From NCBI RefSeq assembly GCF_038397735.1, contig NZ_CP151635.1, positions 434,001 through 498,000 of the forward strand: a stretch of 64,000 bases of DNA. Direction: 5' to 3'. Made by a program: the position numbers and the translations under genes. The DNA is from Microbacterium sp. LWH13-1.2 (GTDB lineage: Bacteria > Actinomycetota > Actinomycetes > Actinomycetales > Microbacteriaceae). Shown in pieces: positions 61,987 through 64,000 of the stretch (positions are counted from its first letter, which is position 1; every line of letters starts with the position of its first letter). The notes under the pieces are model-generated. The model had not been told where the DNA came from, did not search any database, and saw nothing but the letters and a program-made list of their open reading frames with translations.

Positions 61987-63675
61987 GTGGGATATATCGA
62001 TGTAGCTGGGGTCTCGCTGACCCTCCCCGACGGCAGACCGCTGTTGGACGAAGCGACGTTCCGCGTCGGTTCCGGTTCGACGAGCGCGCTGATCGGACCG
62101 AACGGTGCGGGCAAGACGACGTTGCTCCGAATCATCCGCGGCGATCAGGCAGCCGACTCCGGTGTCGTCACGATCGACGGCGGGCTCGGAGTCATGGATC
62201 AGTTCGTCGGACACGGCGAAGCAGGCCAGACCGTTCATGAGCTGCTGGTGCGCGTCGCGCCTCGACGGATCCGCCAGGCGGCCGAAGCACTCGAAGAAGC
62301 CGAGAACGCGCTGATCGAGCGGGACGAGCACGACACCCAGATGGCGTACGCGACGGCGATCGCCGAGTACGCGGACGCCGGCGGATACGAGCACGAGACG
62401 ATCTGGGATCAGTGCACGGTGGAGGCCCTCGGGGTGCCCTACGAGCGAGCGCGCTTCCGCGAGCTGACCACGCTCTCGGGAGGGGAGCAGAAGCGTCTCG
62501 CGCTCGAGGCGCTGCTGCGCGGCCCCGACGAGGTGCTGCTTCTCGATGAGCCCGACAACTACCTCGACGTGCCGACCAAGCGCTGGCTCGAGGAGCAGCT
62601 GCGCCAGACCCCGAAGACCGTGCTTCTCGTGTCGCACGACCGCGAGCTCCTCGCACGCGCCGTCGACCGGCTCGTCACTCTCGAACCGGGAGGGGCAGGG
62701 GCGTCTGCGTGGGTGCACGGCGGCGGCTTCGCGACCTATCACCAGGCGCGCAGCGACCGGATGGACCGTCTCGACGAGCTGCGTCAGCGGTGGGACGAGC
62801 AGCACGAGAAGCTGCGCATCCTGGTCGCGAACCTCAAGGTGAAAGCCTCGGCGAACGACGGGTTCGCCTCGAGATACCAGGCGGTCCAGACCCGTCTCCG
62901 CAAGTTCGAAGATGCGGGTCCGCCGCAGGAGCGACCTCCTGCCCAGGAGTTCGACATGCGCCTACGCGGTTCGCGCACCGGCAAGCGCGCGGTCGTCGCG
63001 GAGCGGCTGGAGCTCACCGGGCTGATGCGCCCCTTCGACGCGGAGGTCTGGTACGGAGATCGCGTCGCCGTGCTGGGCTCCAACGGCTCGGGCAAGTCGC
63101 ACTTCCTGCGCCTGCTGGCCCGCGGAGGGAGCGACCCGGACTCGACCCTCGGTCACGTGACCTCGACGGGGGAGCAGCTCTCCGAGGTGGCGCACTCCGG
63201 CCGAGCGGTCCTCGGTGCACGGGTGGTTCCCGGTCTGTTCGCGCAGACGCACGCGCACCCCGAGTTCGTGGGGCGCACGCTGCTCGAGATCCTGCACCGC
63301 GGTGACGAACGACGAGCGGGGATGCCGCGGGATGCCGCGAGCTCGGCGCTCGACCGCTACGGGCTCGTGCGCCAGGCGCAGCAGACCTTCGAATCGCTGT
63401 CGGGAGGGCAGCAGGCACGGTTCCAAGTGCTGCTTCTCGAGCTCTCCGGTGCGACGCTGCTTCTGCTCGACGAGCCGACCGACAACCTCGACATCGAGTC
63501 GGCCGAGGCGCTCGAAGACGCGCTGGCGCGATTCGAGGGCACCGTGCTCGTGGTCACCCACGACCGCTGGTTCGCGCGGTCGTTCGATCGGTTCCTCGTG
63601 TTCGGCTCGGACGGGGAGGTGTACGAGGCGGGCGCCCCCGTGTGGGATGAACGTCGCGTCGCGCGGTCCCGCTGA
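61987..63675 (+). CDS. ABC-F family ATPase
   Basis: 562 residues from GTG 61987 (GGAAGGA upstream); an ATG at 61960 would add nine residues. Two ABC domains without membrane parts. First: GPNGAGKTTLLRII, LSGGEQKRLALEALL, LLLDEPDNYLD. Second: GSNGSGKSHFLRLL, LSGGQQARFQVLLLELSG, LLLDEPTDNLD. The intervening linker (about 80 residues, helices with many Arg/Lys) is the P-site tRNA interaction motif region. ABC-F proteins act on the ribosome as translation factors or antibiotic-resistance proteins. Which subgroup cannot be decided by eye. Confidence 0.93.
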   Translation: MGYIDVAGVSLTLPDGRPLLDEATFRVGSGSTSALIGPNGAGKTTLLRIIRGDQAADSGVVTIDGGLGVMDQFVGHGEAGQTVHELLVRVAPRRIRQAAEALEEAENALIERDEHDTQMAYATAIAEYADAGGYEHETIWDQCTVEALGVPYERARFRELTTLSGGEQKRLALEALLRGPDEVLLLDEPDNYLDVPTKRWLEEQLRQTPKTVLLVSHDRELLARAVDRLVTLEPGGAGASAWVHGGGFATYHQARSDRMDRLDELRQRWDEQHEKLRILVANLKVKASANDGFASRYQAVQTRLRKFEDAGPPQERPPAQEFDMRLRGSRTGKRAVVAERLELTGLMRPFDAEVWYGDRVAVLGSNGSGKSHFLRLLARGGSDPDSTLGHVTSTGEQLSEVAHSGRAVLGARVVPGLFAQTHAHPEFVGRTLLEILHRGDERRAGMPRDAASSALDRYGLVRQAQQTFESLSGGQQARFQVLLLELSGATLLLLDEPTDNLDIESAEALEDALARFEGTVLVVTHDRWFARSFDRFLVFGSDGEVYEAGAPVWDERRVARSR

Positions 63676-63685
63676 GGCCGACAGG

Positions 63686-64000
63686 TCACGGCAGGCGGAA
63701 GGGCTCGGCCGCGAGTGCGGTCGGGTCGAGCGCAAGGTCGGCGAGGGTGGCGCCCACTCCCGGTGCGAACTTGAATCCGTGCCCCGAGAAGCCCGCGCCC
63801 ACCACGATCCGTCCCCGTCGATCGAGCACGAAGGCGCTGTCGTCCGTCGAGGTGTAGGTGCAGCTGATCGGGACGGCGGATGCCGCGTCGAGGCCGGGCA
63901 TCCATTCGCGCACGTAGTCGGCGAGCGCATCGGCGTGGGTCGTCAGGTGCGGGCGCGCATCGGGGTCGACCGCATCGCCGACCCGGTGGAACCCGACCTT
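63686..64000 (-). CDS. FAD-dependent oxidoreductase, C-terminal part (sarcosine/N-methyltryptophan oxidase-like)
   Basis: The frame stays open to the last base, so the N-terminal FAD-binding half lies beyond the window; 104 residues are visible. ISCTYTSTDDSAFVLDRRGR matches the monomeric sarcosine/N-methyltryptophan oxidase family, where this Cys carries the covalent flavin, and VVGAGFSGHGFKFAPGVGAT is the conserved C-terminal FAD-binding loop. It oxidises secondary or tertiary amino acids or amines to release H2O2. Substrate not known. Confidence 0.85.
   Translation of the reverse strand, partial: KVGFHRVGDAVDPDARPHLTTHADALADYVREWMPGLDAASAVPISCTYTSTDDSAFVLDRRGRIVVGAGFSGHGFKFAPGVGATLADLALDPTALAAEPFRLP

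Overview
The window is ordinary high-GC actinobacterial chromosome, most likely from Microbacterium or a close relative in Microbacteriaceae. The evidence is the GC-rich third codon positions, the many GTG and TTG starts, the actinobacterial families present (DUF2277, FBP zinc-finger protein, Asp23/sigma operon, DUF559 protein) and the gene order truA / rplM-rpsI-glmM / coaA / glmS / acpS-alr-tsaE-tsaB-rimI-tsaD / groES / guaB. I see no prophage, no insertion-sequence transposase, no CRISPR array and no rRNA. Two tRNA genes are present.

Layout. 1-3.9 kb: a MarR regulator cut by the window edge, a small unknown protein, an FHA protein, a UPF0303 protein, a double GNAT acetyltransferase and a lipoprotein. 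3.9-6.7 kb: gluconate uptake and phosphorylation (gntK, gntP) with a divergent GntR/FCD regulator. 6.8-14.6 kb: a large MalT/LuxR-type regulator, an FBP zinc-finger protein, an enoyl-CoA hydratase/isomerase, a membrane protein coupled to an inositol-monophosphatase-family enzyme, an M23 cell-wall peptidase with a long acidic cytoplasmic tail, and tRNA-Thr/tRNA-Met. 15-20.6 kb: two TetR/MFS export modules, the second with an M20 amidohydrolase. 20.6-22.9 kb: an Asp23 / ECF sigma / anti-sigma-like-Asp23 fusion cluster. 22.9-29.9 kb: SDR/HxlR pair, APC permease, truA, membrane protein, HTH protein, EEP-family protein.

30-45.9 kb is a housekeeping block: ribosomal proteins L13/S9 behind a structured leader, amino-sugar synthesis for the cell wall (glmM, glmS), CoA synthesis (coaA), a Ppx/GppA phosphatase, then a tightly coupled run acpS-alr-tsaE-tsaB-rimI-tsaD followed by three membrane proteins, two of them tandem paralogues. 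A DUF559 endonuclease-like gene between glmS and acpS is bracketed by two copies of a 75-nt palindromic repeat. groES stands alone behind two CIRCE operators. 46-52.6 kb holds rarD and a complete branched-chain amino-acid ABC importer (livJ facing livHMGF), whose LivH carries an extra N-terminal extracellular domain. guaB follows.

The most intriguing region is 55.4-61.9 kb, seven overlapping genes: a response-regulator receiver domain fused to a PIG-L (LmbE-like) deacetylase, an ATP-grasp ligase, a PHP phosphoesterase, a processive family-2 glycosyltransferase, a 47-residue membrane protein, a stand-alone receiver protein and a membrane PAS histidine kinase. I read it as a two-component-controlled glycan or cell-envelope modification system with no obvious transcription-factor output. 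An ABC-F ATPase and the C-terminal part of a flavin oxidoreductase close the window.

Across the window many genes have a TANNNT -10 element placed exactly 6 nt before the start codon, which implies leaderless transcripts.
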